From: Draconibacterium orientale
GTDB lineage: Bacteria; Bacteroidota; Bacteroidia; Bacteroidales; Prolixibacteraceae
DNA length: 64,000 nt
Direction of reading: 5' to 3'
Assembly (NCBI RefSeq): GCF_000626635.1
Contig: NZ_CP007451.1
Coordinates: 1,550,001 to 1,614,000 of the forward strand
Shown piece by piece: positions 16,248 to 26,430 of the stretch (within the stretch, counting starts at the first letter, position 1; each line of letters begins with the position of its first letter). The position numbers and the translations under genes were made by a program. Below the pieces are notes generated by a model, which had not been told where the DNA came from, ran no database searches, and saw nothing but the letters and a program-made list of their open reading frames with translations.

Positions 16248-17918
16248 TTATGCTGCAATTTCAGAATAGTAGTTTTTCATCCAGATTTTAGATTGTTGCT
16301 TTTTCAAGTTGTTGTTTTTTGTGCTTACTACTTCAAAAACAACAATAATGGCCCAAAAGACTGTTTTTTCCCGTTTTGAGGACATAATTATAGCTATTAT
16401 CTTCCTCAGGTTATGCCCGATTGCCATTAAACCAAACTCGATTTCAACTTTGCTCAATCCCCGGAGGGTAAACCGGTTAAATTTGTTGTTCGATTTCAGC
16501 TGTCCGAATACAGCTTCGGGCTCAATGGGGCGTTTGCTCCGATGGTAAAGTCCTTCATCGCTCAACAGTTTATCGCGTGCAATTTGTCGTAAACGATTCA
16601 GGTTGTGGTTAACTTCGATTTTCCGATCTCCTTTGGCTTTGTGGCATTGCCCCCGTAGCGGACAGCCCGTGCAGTTTTGTGCCTGGTAAATACTCACCTG
16701 GTAATCGAATCCCAGCTCTGATTTCCGTTTTCCTTTACCTGCGTTATGCAGGTGTTGTCCCATGGGGCATACATAATAGTCCTGCTCCTGGTTGTAGTAC
16801 AGGTTTGCCTGCAGAAAAACATTGTTCCTGTAGCTTCTTTTTTGTTCTTTATGAAAGTAGTTATACTTGACAAAAGCCTGGATATCTTTATTTTCCAGGT
16901 GCTGGTAATTTTCTTCGCTTCCATAGCCTGAGTCGGCCACAACGGTAGATGATTGTTTGTTGTAGAGTGCTTCAAACTGGTCGAGATGCGGAATTAGTGT
17001 AGCTGTATCGCCGGGGCGCTGGTGAAGTGAAAAGCCTGTAATAAACTGGTTTTCGGTACTGATTTGCGTGTTGTAAGCCGGCTTTAACTGGCCGTTTTTC
17101 ATATGGTCTTCTTTCATGCGCATGAAAGTGGCATCGGTATCGGTTTTCGAGTAACTGTTACGGGTGCCCAGTGTTTCCAATTGCTGTTCATACTTTTGAA
17201 GTCGTGGCAATGCATCTTCTTCCAGTTGTTTTACCTGTTTTTGCTGTTTCTTATCCAGTTTCGACCGTTGCTCGTTTAGTTGACCGATTTTCTTCTTAAG
17301 CAACACTGCATTAACTGGTTGCGGCTGATCGTCTTCTGTTTGTTCAGCAGAATCGACATCAATACTTGCCTCAATATCTTTTAAAACAGTCTGGATTTTA
17401 TGTTCAAGTTTCTCCTTGTATTTTTCAACCGACCCACGCCAAACAAAAGTATAGCGGTTAGATGCTGCCTCGATTTTCGTCCCATCTATGTACTGAACAT
17501 CGAGGCTCACATAGCCCATCTCTGCCATTAGCTGTACCATTTGGGCAAACAAGGTTTGGATCTGGTGTTTCAGTTTCTGACTGCGAAAGTTGTTGATCGT
17601 TCGGAAATTAGGCGTTGCCTCGCCTGAAAGCCACATGTAATGGATGTTTTCTTCCAACTGGCGTGCAATCTTCCGGCATGAATAAACATTGTTCAGATAG
17701 CTGTAGAACAGGATCTTAAGCATGATCCGAGGGTGATAAGAACTGGTGCCACCACCTTTGTAGGTCGATAAAATATCGTCGATGTTTAAACCATCAACTA
17801 TCTGGTTAACAAGACGAACAGGGTGATTAGCCGCTATTTTATCGCTTAAATTACTTGGAAACAGCATCGATTGCTGGGAAGTAACGCTTTTAAATCGTAC
17901 GTTTGATCTTATTGTCAT
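16248..17918 (-). CDS. IS1182 family transposase
   Basis: A DDE transposase of 556 residues. The start ATG at 17918 gives [12 protein letters not shown], then [40 protein letters not shown] and [17 protein letters not shown], all diagnostic of the IS1182 N-terminal domain. DDE-core blocks are [37 protein letters not shown] and [14 protein letters not shown] cysteine zinc cluster ([15 protein letters not shown]) and the C-terminal [20 protein letters not shown] with the last glutamate follow. The frame stays open upstream to 18236, but those extra 106 codons overlap the regulator gene and are not part of the protein. Confidence 0.93.
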   Translation of the reverse strand: MTIRSNVRFKSVTSQQSMLFPSNLSDKIAANHPVRLVNQIVDGLNIDDILSTYKGGGTSSYHPRIMLKILFYSYLNNVYSCRKIARQLEENIHYMWLSGEATPNFRTINNFRSQKLKHQIQTLFAQMVQLMAEMGYVSLDVQYIDGTKIEAASNRYTFVWRGSVEKYKEKLEHKIQTVLKDIEASIDVDSAEQTEDDQPQPVNAVLLKKKIGQLNEQRSKLDKKQQKQVKQLEEDALPRLQKYEQQLETLGTRNSYSKTDTDATFMRMKEDHMKNGQLKPAYNTQISTENQFITGFSLHQRPGDTATLIPHLDQFEALYNKQSSTVVADSGYGSEENYQHLENKDIQAFVKYNYFHKEQKRSYRNNVFLQANLYYNQEQDYYVCPMGQHLHNAGKGKRKSELGFDYQVSIYQAQNCTGCPLRGQCHKAKGDRKIEVNHNLNRLRQIARDKLLSDEGLYHRSKRPIEPEAVFGQLKSNNKFNRFTLRGLSKVEIEFGLMAIGHNLRKIIAIIMSSKREKTVFWAIIVVFEVVSTKNNNLKKQQSKIWMKNYYSEIAA

Positions 17919-17960
17919 ATCCACCTTTAAGATACAAATCTTAAAGGGACAATAAAAACA

Positions 17961-17991
17961 AAGGCTGTCCAATTTTACTTTTTGGACAGCC
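17961..17991 (-). terminator. Insulating hairpin at the transposase-proximal end of the IS
   Basis: A perfect 10-bp stem, GGCTGTCCAA (17963-17972) / TTGGACAGCC (17982-17991), uses the terminal repeat itself as one arm. On the minus strand it is followed by TTTGTTTTTATT, so it can stop transcription entering from the upstream regulator gene, limiting unscheduled transposase production. Confidence 0.6.
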
Positions 17992-18135
17992 TCTTTTCGT
18001 TTTTTAGCCGGGCATATCACAATTTGTAGCTCTTCATTACAAATCGTCAGCAGGCGAATAACCTTCAAAGCAGAGATAAGAGCAACTTTTTTGAAAAGAA
18101 TTCGGTTTAAACGACTCATTCCCTCAGCGGAGTAT

Positions 18136-21100
18136 CTACAACAAAGTACTTGGCGAAAAACCAAACTGTTTTTTAAAACAGCGGCTAAAGTAAAGCGGGT
18201 CGTTAAAACCAACAATATCCGACACTTCAGAAACATTGTACTCTTTACTTTTTAACAATTGAGCCGATTTCTTTAGCCGTAAAGTTCGTACAAATTCGTT
18301 GGGCGAAAGGTTGGTTAATTCCTTGATTTTACGGTATAATTTAGATGAACTTATTCCCATTTCTTTACAAAGGAAATCGATATTCAGGTCGGGCTTGTGC
18401 ATATTTTCTTCAATAAGGCAGCTTAGCTTGTTGATAAACACTTCGTCAACCTGAGAGTGCGATAAAATGTTTATTTTAGTTTCAACTTCTCCCGAAAATT
18501 TGGCTTTTAAATCGAGCCTCGACTTAATTATATTCTGAATCTGGATTTTTAACAACACCGGGTCGAAGGGTTTGGCAACATAGCCGTCGGCACCCAGTTT
18601 GTAGCCTTTAATTTGGTTTTCGTTATCGGATAATGCGGTGAGCAGAATTACTGGGATGTGACTGATAAGATCGTCCTTTTTTAATTCCATACAAAACTCA
18701 AAACCATTTTTAACAGGCATTTTAATATCAGAAATACAAAGCATTGGTTTTTTTTGCCTGCAAAGCAACAGGCCTTTAAGTCCGTCTTCAGCTTCATAAA
18801 CCTTGTAGGTATCCGATAAATAATCAACAATAAATTTCCTTAATTCGATGTTGTCTTCAATCACCAGTATTTTTTCTTTTAACGCAGTTGACTGAACTAC
18901 CTGTTTGGGAGGCAATTTCGGCTGAGTTTCGTCTTCGTATGATGCTGTATTTACATCAAATATTTCGTGCTCGTCATAGCTTTTTCTTTCAATGGGGATT
19001 TTAACAGTAAACACACTACCCTTTCCCTGCTCGCTTTGTACATTTATAGCTGCCTTATGTATTTTAAGCAGCGACTCCACCAACGACAAACCAATTCCCG
19101 ACCCGGTATTTTCCGTTTTACTGTTCTCGGCCTGGTAAAAACGTTTAAAAATTTTATCTACACTTTCGGGAGGAATACCGATACCGTTGTCGCTAACTTC
19201 AACATGTAATTGTTTTGATCCATCGTTTATCATCCCCACATACAAATCAACATGGCCATATTTAGGCGTGAATTTTATGGCATTCGATAGAAGGTTGTAT
19301 AGCACCTTATCGTATTTATCGCGATCAATCCAGCCTAAAATCTGATCGTGTTCAGTGGTTAAATTGAAATTAATATTTTTTTCTGATGCAAAACTTTTAA
19401 ACGAATTGAATGCATTTTTAGTTAGCTGTAAAATATCGGTATCCGAGACTTTTAGTTTTAACTCTCCGGTTTGTGCTTTTCTGAAATCGAGCAATTGGTT
19501 AACCAGGTGTAATAGTCTGCCTGAATTATTTAGAATCAACTCCACACGGCTTTTTTGGTAATCAGTAATATTGCCTTTTTCCATAAGTTGTTTCGCAGGG
19601 CCAAGAATTAAAGAAATTGGCGTACGTAATTCGTGCGAAATATTGGTAAAAAAATGAAGCTTTTCGTCGTTTAGCTTTTCGTCTTTTTCGTGTTTTACTT
19701 TTTCTAGCACCAATTCCTGCTTTAGCAACATACTTTTTCTTATTTGTGTATGCACAATGTACAGAATTAACGAAATAAGAAGGATGAACAAAACGATGCT
19801 TTTATAAGTAAGCCAAAATGGAGGATCAATATGTATTGTATAAGCTGATGCATCGCTCCAGAAACCACTGCTATTTTGCACTTTAACCTTAAAAATATAA
19901 GTACCCGGGTATAAATTGGTATATTGAATATTGCGTGAATTGTTATCGCTGGTAATCCAATCCTCGTCGAAGCCTTCGAGCATGTACTGGTATTTGTTTA
20001 GCCTGACATTAATATACGATGGCGACGAAAATGAAAGTGAAAAGTTGCTGTTGGCATATTTTAACGTCATTTCTTTGGCGTAGTTAATATCCTCGCTAAG
20101 AATTACCTGTCCGTTAATAATATCGCCTGGTAAAACTTTTTTGTTCTGAACTTTAACCTCGGTAATAAATGGTGGTTCCGAAACTGAATTATCGTTTGCG
20201 ATAGTGGTGGAAAAGTATATAATTCCTTCTTTTCCGGGCACATACACAACAGAGTCATTAAGAAGCAGGAATCCCCTGTTACTAAAAATATCGAGACGGT
20301 TTCCATTATTTATATGGTAAACATTTAATTCTTTTGTAAACGGGTTATAACTTCCAATTTTGTTGTTATTAAAATTCAACCACATTTCTCCGTTTTTAGC
20401 AAACCGAATATCGGTAATCCAGTCTTCGCGAAGTTCGCCAGGCGTGGCAACCAGCATAAATTTATCTTCCAGAGGGGCATAATAAACCAGCCCTTCTGTT
20501 GTTGTTACCCAAATATTTCCATTGTTGTCAATACCGATATCTTTTGCAAACATAGCCGTAGAATCTTCGGGTAATCGCAGGTAGTTGGAGTATGTTTTAA
20601 CCTTATTTGTTTCGGGATTAAAGCATATAACGCTCGTTTCGGTGGCCAGCCAAAGGTTATTTGCCGTATCACAAATTGCCTGGTTTGTAGAAATATCGTA
20701 GAAATAATCAGGAAGAAGCGGGGTGTAGGTCATTTTTTCGGGATTAAGCAAAACGGCACCATTGCCGTGCGACCCAATAAATAAATCGCCGTTTGCCACC
20801 CGGGAAAAAGCAAAAGTTGGTGTTTCGCCAAAGCCTAAATCAAGCGAGGTAAAAGATCGGGTAATGTAGTCGAGTACCAGAATATCGCCATTCCAAAGTC
20901 CACAGTAAAATGTTTTTCCATCATATGTATAAATGCTGGCTATTTTTTTGAACTGGGTTGAAAGCACCGAAAATTTGTTGTTCTCTCCTAAAAACAGGCC
21001 ATTATCGTGTGTTGAAACAATTAGCTTATTGTCATAAGTTTGAGCCAAGCCACTTATTCTGGGTACTTTATCGTTGATAAAAAGTGAAATATCTTTTATG

Positions 21101-22158
21101 CTTTTAAACTGGTTTTTGTATGCATCGTATTTGTCCAGTCCGTTCTCGGTGCCTATCCATAATACCCCCGAATGATCAAAATACAAAGCCGAAACGGAAT
21201 TATCTACCAGTGCCGATTGATCGGACAGTACCGAATAATACCACTCATAATTTCCGGTACTAATGTCTTCCAAATGATCGCAAACCAGCAGCCCACCAAG
21301 TGTTCCTACCCAATATTTTCCGTTTGGAGCCTGTGCTACACTAATAAAATAGGGGCCTAGCAAATTCCGAACGGTGGCATTGACCATCGGAAGCAACTTA
21401 AAAGTATCTTCTGTTTTATCGAGTTTATACAGGCCTTCTCGTGACCCCACAAAAATATCCGATTTATTGTCCTGAAAAACGAAATAAACGTATGGGTTTA
21501 TTTCTTCCGAGTTGGGAACAAGCAGTTTGTAACTTTTTATTGTTACCACAGTTCCGGCACTATTCAGCGTTATTTTAGCAATACCGCCTCTGCCGTTGCT
21601 TCCAATCCAGATCGAACCATCTGTGTCTTCGTATATTGATTTGATGTAGTTAAAACCATTTATTTCAACTTTTGTAAAATCGTTGCTTGTTACATCAAAA
21701 ATGTATAGCCCCTGGTCTTTTGTACCCACCCAAACCCGGTTGAATTTATCGATGTACAAAGCCCGTATTTCAGGGTCGGGCAAACTTTGCGGGTTGTTAT
21801 CATCGGGTAAAAAGGTTTTAAACTGCGATGTTTTTAAGTTATGAAGCGTGAGCCCATTTCTTGTACCTATCCACATTTGGTCGGTTGTGCGGTTAAAAGC
21901 CAGTGCGGTAATGTCGTCGTTGTTTATGCTAGTCCGCGTTTTCGATTTGCTTTGGTAAACCGTAAAATTGTTACCATCGAAACTGTTCAACCCGTCAAAA
22001 GTGCCGAGCCACAACAATCCGGTATTGTCTTGTGTGATATGCCTGACCGAGTTATGCGAAAGTCCCTGTTCATCGGAATAATGTTCGAATTTTATTCCTT
22101 GCCCGAACACCGTTGTGCTAATTAGCAAACAAAATATCAATACATACCTGGTGCTCAT
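18136..22158 (-). CDS. Hybrid two-component system regulator (HTCS) of PUL A
   Basis: A 1340-residue one-protein signalling system. After a signal peptide (1-19), about 14 two-component propeller repeats ([28 protein letters not shown] and others) make the periplasmic glycan sensor, closed by a Y_Y_Y domain. A membrane helix lies at about 780-803. The cytoplasmic part has a HisKA domain with phospho-acceptor H842 (ISHELRTP), an ATPase domain ([23 protein letters not shown]), a receiver domain with D1144 ([11 protein letters not shown]) and an AraC-type helix-turn-helix (about 1235-1340). It presumably senses a breakdown product of the PUL A glycan and activates susC at 31059. It is the last gene of that locus, and an IS element follows closely. 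Confidence 0.95.
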   Translation of the reverse strand: MSTRYVLIFCLLISTTVFGQGIKFEHYSDEQGLSHNSVRHITQDNTGLLWLGTFDGLNSFDGNNFTVYQSKSKTRTSINNDDITALAFNRTTDQMWIGTRNGLTLHNLKTSQFKTFLPDDNNPQSLPDPEIRALYIDKFNRVWVGTKDQGLYIFDVTSNDFTKVEINGFNYIKSIYEDTDGSIWIGSNGRGGIAKITLNSAGTVVTIKSYKLLVPNSEEINPYVYFVFQDNKSDIFVGSREGLYKLDKTEDTFKLLPMVNATVRNLLGPYFISVAQAPNGKYWVGTLGGLLVCDHLEDISTGNYEWYYSVLSDQSALVDNSVSALYFDHSGVLWIGTENGLDKYDAYKNQFKSIKDISLFINDKVPRISGLAQTYDNKLIVSTHDNGLFLGENNKFSVLSTQFKKIASIYTYDGKTFYCGLWNGDILVLDYITRSFTSLDLGFGETPTFAFSRVANGDLFIGSHGNGAVLLNPEKMTYTPLLPDYFYDISTNQAICDTANNLWLATETSVICFNPETNKVKTYSNYLRLPEDSTAMFAKDIGIDNNGNIWVTTTEGLVYYAPLEDKFMLVATPGELREDWITDIRFAKNGEMWLNFNNNKIGSYNPFTKELNVYHINNGNRLDIFSNRGFLLLNDSVVYVPGKEGIIYFSTTIANDNSVSEPPFITEVKVQNKKVLPGDIINGQVILSEDINYAKEMTLKYANSNFSLSFSSPSYINVRLNKYQYMLEGFDEDWITSDNNSRNIQYTNLYPGTYIFKVKVQNSSGFWSDASAYTIHIDPPFWLTYKSIVLFILLISLILYIVHTQIRKSMLLKQELVLEKVKHEKDEKLNDEKLHFFTNISHELRTPISLILGPAKQLMEKGNITDYQKSRVELILNNSGRLLHLVNQLLDFRKAQTGELKLKVSDTDILQLTKNAFNSFKSFASEKNINFNLTTEHDQILGWIDRDKYDKVLYNLLSNAIKFTPKYGHVDLYVGMINDGSKQLHVEVSDNGIGIPPESVDKIFKRFYQAENSKTENTGSGIGLSLVESLLKIHKAAINVQSEQGKGSVFTVKIPIERKSYDEHEIFDVNTASYEDETQPKLPPKQVVQSTALKEKILVIEDNIELRKFIVDYLSDTYKVYEAEDGLKGLLLCRQKKPMLCISDIKMPVKNGFEFCMELKKDDLISHIPVILLTALSDNENQIKGYKLGADGYVAKPFDPVLLKIQIQNIIKSRLDLKAKFSGEVETKINILSHSQVDEVFINKLSCLIEENMHKPDLNIDFLCKEMGISSSKLYRKIKELTNLSPNEFVRTLRLKKSAQLLKSKEYNVSEVSDIVGFNDPLYFSRCFKKQFGFSPSTLL

Positions 22159-22283
22159 TTTTTTAAACTAATTTGATTGTTTTTTTGCAGGCAATAAATA
22201 TAAACTATTTATTTCGCTGTTTTTCAGTTTCTACACAATGCCGGAACACCGGTAACTCTACCCTTTCAAAAATCGTACTGAAA

Positions 22284-23426
22284 CTAAATTTTTATATAAA
22301 TACGTTTTCTATTTAACCACCATCCCAATGCCCAGCATAGCATAACGTAAGCAATGGCTGTAATAAACGCACCAAAAGGCCCGGGAAAAATTTGCTGAAA
22401 GACCTGTTCACTTACCCATTCAAAAGCATCCTGATATTCGTTCACAGGAATCATACGGAGTGTAATATAAAACAGCTCTGAAAATAAGTAGATAAACAGC
22501 GGGTTTTTCCCAAAAATATTGAAAAACTGCACGCCATATTTCTGCTTTCGTAATTCGATTGTATAAACCAGAACGGCCATTATTGCCAAATCCCAGCCAA
22601 CGGTGTAAAGCACAAAAGAGCTTGTCCATAGTTTTTTCGACAGAGGAAAAACCAGGTTCCACCAATGTGCCAGCGCAATCATTCCAAAAGCCAGCATTAA
22701 AAGTTTAGCGATACCTTCGAATGATTTTCCTTTTTTCTGAATAAAAATACCGGCCATATATCCATACAGTACATTTACGATGGCGGGCAAGGTGCTGAGT
22801 AAACCTTCCGGATCGAAAGGAATACTGTCTTTTTTATAAATATGGCCCTGTCCTAAAACAGCCAAATCGAACTTTGATCCTGCGTTGCTTGCCATGTCGA
22901 GCCATGACCCCGGCTCTCCAAAAACATACAAAATACCCCAATAGGCCAGCAGGATAATGCCGGAAATAATTACTGCCACTTTTTCCGAGAGGTAATATAA
23001 AATAAGCGAGGCAAAGAAATAACACAAGGCTATTCGCTGTAAAACACCCATAATACGGGTTTCGGCAATGGGTTTCCACATAAAATGCCCGTCGGTGCCA
23101 AATTTAAAAAACGGAAACCAGTACATTAGGTAACCCAAAAGAAAGATAATAACGGTACGTTTTATGATTTTTGCCCAGACCCTCCCCGCCGGCATATTCT
23201 TCATTTTTAACATCGAAAAACTCATGGCATTTCCCATGGCAAACAGGAAAGATGGAAACACCAAATCGGCCAGTGTAAAGCCAAACCACTTTGCATGAAC
23301 CAGGTAGGGGTAAAGGTGTGCACCTGTTCCCGGCGTGTTAACTACAATCATCAGAGCAATGGTTATACCTCTGAAAACATCAAGCGAGAGAAAGCGCTCG
23401 GATTTTTGTTGAATGTTATTTCCCAT
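22284..23426 (-). CDS. NagX/HGSNAT-like membrane acyltransferase (DUF5009)
   Basis: A polytopic membrane protein of about 380 residues with roughly ten helices. The family start RFLSLDVFRGITIALMIVVN and the block HAKWFGFTLADLVFPSFLFAMGNAM are those of bacterial relatives of heparan-alpha-glucosaminide N-acetyltransferase, including the catalytic histidine region of the eukaryotic enzyme. Bacterial members are thought to acetylate sugars across the inner membrane. I place the start at the ATG at 23426 (MGNNIQQ); it overlaps the chimeric remnant before it by 11 bases. In humans HGSNAT works together with the GH89 enzyme NAGLU, and a GH89 fragment lies directly upstream here. Confidence 0.85.
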   Translation of the reverse strand: MGNNIQQKSERFLSLDVFRGITIALMIVVNTPGTGAHLYPYLVHAKWFGFTLADLVFPSFLFAMGNAMSFSMLKMKNMPAGRVWAKIIKRTVIIFLLGYLMYWFPFFKFGTDGHFMWKPIAETRIMGVLQRIALCYFFASLILYYLSEKVAVIISGIILLAYWGILYVFGEPGSWLDMASNAGSKFDLAVLGQGHIYKKDSIPFDPEGLLSTLPAIVNVLYGYMAGIFIQKKGKSFEGIAKLLMLAFGMIALAHWWNLVFPLSKKLWTSSFVLYTVGWDLAIMAVLVYTIELRKQKYGVQFFNIFGKNPLFIYLFSELFYITLRMIPVNEYQDAFEWVSEQVFQQIFPGPFGAFITAIAYVMLCWALGWWLNRKRIYIKI

Positions 23427-23871
23427 AACTAGTAATTTCAATTCCGTTTATTTGTTGCAGACTTGTGTTGTTTAGCGCTTGGGTAGGCTGTGCAGCTCCA
23501 TTTTCGCTACAGCCAAACACGCTTCTGTTTGCGCCGAAGTTGTGGAGCATTTTCCAAACACATTGTTTGCCCCAAAATGCTTCGGTACGTTTCCATACAG
23601 GCTTAATCTCCGACGCCAAATCTAGGGTAACATTGCTTTTTAATTCGATGCTGCCGGTTAAAAATATTCCTTTTGAAAAAACGCTTGTGCCGCCTCCCTG
23701 CTGGCTGACAGTGTTTATAGCCGCCTGAATGGCCGCAGTATTTAAAGCGTGCCCATCGGCATTAGCACCAAAACGCTCAACGGCAAACGTATTCTCATTT
23801 TTGTTCTGTGCAAAACCAAAATTGCCTGATTGCAGAAATAGTGATATGCCCAATAGTTTTAGAATATACAT
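23416..23871 (-). pseudogene. Chimeric remnant: GH28 N-terminus fused to an internal GH89 piece
   Basis: A 151-codon open frame made of two unrelated enzyme pieces. Residues 1-20 are a signal peptide. Residues 28-87 (FAVERFGANADGHALNTAAI, then GGGT and LKSNVTLDLA) are the start of a GH28 polygalacturonase-type beta-helix. From about residue 84, LDLASEIKPVWKRTEAFWGK and VWKMLHNFGANRSVFG match the interior of GH89 alpha-N-acetylglucosaminidase, whose human form has LDLFAESQPVYTRTASFQG and CMLHNFGGN. The join falls in the shared LDLA stretch (about 23608-23631). The frame stops at ITSYGK, where GH89 would continue, 11 bases into the next gene. It cannot be an active hydrolase of either family. 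Two deletions are inferred. Confidence 0.75.
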
Positions 23872-26220
23872 TTACTTGTTGATTTGTTTTTGCTGTTCGG
23901 AAATAGCCGCCGGACTTTTGTCCGACATTTTTAATTGGATACTTCCCCCGTTTATAATATCCTGGTGTGTTATTTTATACTGTTTTATTGGTGAATTATT
24001 AAGCGTAACTTCGTTTACAAAAACATTGTATGCACTGTTGTTTATACAGTTTATTTCGAATGTTTTGCCCGGGTAATAATCTTCATTCAGCTGAATGGTA
24101 ATTTTATCAAACACCGGGCTTCCAATCTGGTACTCCGGGTTTTCTTCGGTTCCGCCGTTCATTTGAAACAGGCCTATTTTCATTAACACGGCTAAGCTTC
24201 CCATTAATCCCTGGTCTTCGTCGCCGTTGTATCCACGTTTTGTTGATAAATCGGAGAATACACCACTGGCTACTTTTCGAGCCCAGTGTTGTGTTAAATC
24301 GGGCCGGTTAAGCTGGTTAAAAACAAAGGCTGTTTGTATTGATGGTTGATTCCCGTAATTAACAGGTATTCGCCGGTATTCGGGGTGCAATTCAGCTTCG
24401 TGTGATTTTCCGGAAGTAAATCCCGATTTTTCAGCGCTTTCAAACTGTGCGTTTAATTTGTCGGTAGCAGCAGCTTTTCCCCCCATTAATCTGGCCAGGC
24501 CATCAATGTTGTGTGGTACAAACCAGGTTGATTGTGCAGCATTTGATTCTACAAATCCATTTTCATACGAATAAACATCGTAGTTTTCAGGCCAGTTACC
24601 ATTGATATCTTTTGGCGTCATCCATCCGGATTGCTTATTATAAACATGCTTATAGTTTTCCGAGCGGTTTAGAAAATAACCGTAGTCGTTGGGTTTATTG
24701 AGCTTTTTTGCCAATTGCGCGAGGGCCCAGTCCTGGTAGGCATATTCGAGTGTTTGCCCGGCGCCTTCCTGGTGGGCGCCAAAATTATCTCCTTCGGGCA
24801 GCGGATACGGAACGTAACCATTTTTTATATAATAAGCTAAACCTCCGCCAGTGTTTGTCCGGTGCTCGTAGCCAGCTTTACCCATTATGCCGTTAGGCAT
24901 GTGGTTCCTTTTTAGCGCATTGTAAATATTTTCCAGACTATCGGTTACAATGCCTTTTTGAATGGCGCTAACAATAAAGGGAGTGGAAGAAGCGCCGGTC
25001 ATAACATAGGTGTAGTTGCCTCCCGATGGGCCACGGGGTATCAGGCCGCCATCTTTGTAATACTGCATGAGCGAGTGTACAAAATCGTCCATAATTTCGG
25101 GATAAACCAAGCCCCACAAGGTGTTTATTGTCCACTGGGCGCCCCAAAACGAATCGGAATTGTAGTGGTTAAACCCGGGTTTGCCGTTTTCATCCAGCGG
25201 TATCTGGCCAATTCTGAAATGTTCTTTTGTGTTGTCGGGGTAGGCACCGTTTACATCACTTATTATTCTACGGCCCTGTAAAGCGTGCCACAGGTCGGTG
25301 TAAAAGCGCCGCTGTTCTTTTTCGGTTCCGCCTTCTACCTGAATCCGGCCCAGCATTGAATTCCACTCTTCGTTTGCCCGGGCAACACAGGAATTAAAAT
25401 TCCAATCGGGCAATTCTTCCTGAATGTTGACCTCTGCGTTCTCAACCGATGTGTACGAAATACCAGCTTTCATAAGTACCTCGTCAACAGAATCACCTAA
25501 GTTAACAAGGTAGTTTTTTGTAATACTATCTTGTTTTATTGATTGTACCGGGACGTTTAATTTTATTTTGAAATAGACTGTTACCGGTTTGGGGCGACGG
25601 TTGGTTGGTGTCATTACAAAACTTCCCGACAGCTCATTTTTTGTGTCATGTTTTAACTTGCCATTACTATTTTTACATGGCCCCAACAAGGTGTTCAGGT
25701 TGAAAAGTATGGCGTTGCTTGTGTTTCCTTTTGGGTAATTATATTTATGAAAGCCCACCCGTTTTGTGCTGCTTAGTTCGGCCGATATACCGTAGCGGTT
25801 TAATTCGAGATAATGATACCCGGGTGTTATCTTTTCGGTTTCGTGGTTGAATGGAGAATAAAAGTCGGAAAATATTTTTTTATCGTTTTCGGGGTATATT
25901 GTGACCGCCATAACCGACAAACCCGACATTTGCCAGGCGTGAATATGGCTGAATCCTTTAACGGTATCGGTTTGATAGCGATAGCCACTTCCCCAGGCTC
26001 CTTCAATTTCAGTATCGGGGCTTAGGTTTACCATGCCAAAAGGGCGACACGCCGATGAAAAGAAAAACCACCTGGAGTTTTCGGTATCAAGCAAAGGATA
26101 CACTTTGCTGGTAAACTGGTTGTTAACAGGCAGCCCTGTTTCGCTGTTTTTACATGAAGCGGCGCTTATCAGCACGAGTAAGCTTCCAACTATATTTCTA
26201 TAAATTTTATTGAAATACAT
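23872..26220 (-). CDS. GH92 alpha-mannosidase lipoprotein
   Basis: An exo-alpha-mannosidase, Ca2+-dependent in this family, cutting alpha-mannose from N-glycans or mannan. The 782-residue protein has a lipobox cysteine at C23 (LISAASC). FFSSACRPFGMVNLSPDTEI and GFSHIHAWQMSG lie in the N-terminal beta domain. FWGAQWTINTLWGLVYPEI, GGNYTYVMTGASSTPFIVSA and YNGDEDQGLMGSLAVLMKIG (about 662-681) lie in the helical catalytic domain, where the acidic GDED group takes the place of the catalytic base. It likely acts in the periplasm. Its stop codon abuts the ATG of the remnant gene, and a terminator-like hairpin separates it from susD. Confidence 0.93.
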   Translation of the reverse strand: MYFNKIYRNIVGSLLVLISAASCKNSETGLPVNNQFTSKVYPLLDTENSRWFFFSSACRPFGMVNLSPDTEIEGAWGSGYRYQTDTVKGFSHIHAWQMSGLSVMAVTIYPENDKKIFSDFYSPFNHETEKITPGYHYLELNRYGISAELSSTKRVGFHKYNYPKGNTSNAILFNLNTLLGPCKNSNGKLKHDTKNELSGSFVMTPTNRRPKPVTVYFKIKLNVPVQSIKQDSITKNYLVNLGDSVDEVLMKAGISYTSVENAEVNIQEELPDWNFNSCVARANEEWNSMLGRIQVEGGTEKEQRRFYTDLWHALQGRRIISDVNGAYPDNTKEHFRIGQIPLDENGKPGFNHYNSDSFWGAQWTINTLWGLVYPEIMDDFVHSLMQYYKDGGLIPRGPSGGNYTYVMTGASSTPFIVSAIQKGIVTDSLENIYNALKRNHMPNGIMGKAGYEHRTNTGGGLAYYIKNGYVPYPLPEGDNFGAHQEGAGQTLEYAYQDWALAQLAKKLNKPNDYGYFLNRSENYKHVYNKQSGWMTPKDINGNWPENYDVYSYENGFVESNAAQSTWFVPHNIDGLARLMGGKAAATDKLNAQFESAEKSGFTSGKSHEAELHPEYRRIPVNYGNQPSIQTAFVFNQLNRPDLTQHWARKVASGVFSDLSTKRGYNGDEDQGLMGSLAVLMKIGLFQMNGGTEENPEYQIGSPVFDKITIQLNEDYYPGKTFEINCINNSAYNVFVNEVTLNNSPIKQYKITHQDIINGGSIQLKMSDKSPAAISEQQKQINK

Positions 26221-26376
26221 TGTAGGTTTTTAATGACCGTTTCAACGGATTTTAGCTTTCCGGTTTTACTAAGCAGGCAATTATATATTACCTGAAGCTT
26301 ATAATTTTCTACTGTCCCCGTTTATTTTGTTTTCACAAACAAAACAGCCTGTAAAAGATGAATGAAAAAGTAAATA

Positions 26377-26416
26377 ATAAAAAAGAGGGATGGTTTGGGA
26401 ACATCCTCTTTTTTAT
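26377..26416 (-). terminator. Intra-operon terminator after PUL A susD
   Basis: On the minus strand AAAAGAGGATG pairs with CATCCCTCTTTT (one bulged base) around the loop TTCCCAAAC, followed by TTTTTTATTATTT. It sits just after the susD stop and before GH92, so it should make susC/susD the most abundant part of the transcript, with enzymes expressed by read-through. Confidence 0.75.
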
Positions 26417-26430
26417 TTTTGGAAATTTGA

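Larger units (their letters stand above)
16215..17997 (-). mobile_element. IS1182-type insertion sequence, complete
   Basis: The element is bounded by perfect 20-bp terminal inverted repeats, AAAAGAGGCTGTCCAAAAAG (16215-16234) and its complement (17978-17997), enclosing one transposase gene. I see no clear target duplication: flanks are acaa at the left and cgtt at the right, though A/T-rich ends make the exact boundary uncertain. It inserted 139 bases past the stop of the hybrid regulator and in the same orientation, so it interrupts no visible gene. The transposase frame is intact and the element is probably active or recently so. Confidence 0.85.

Noticed and set aside
17919..18236. Upstream extension of the IS1182 transposase frame (106 codons)
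   Set aside because: It crosses the terminal inverted repeat and overlaps the regulator gene; the family N-terminus starts at 17918.
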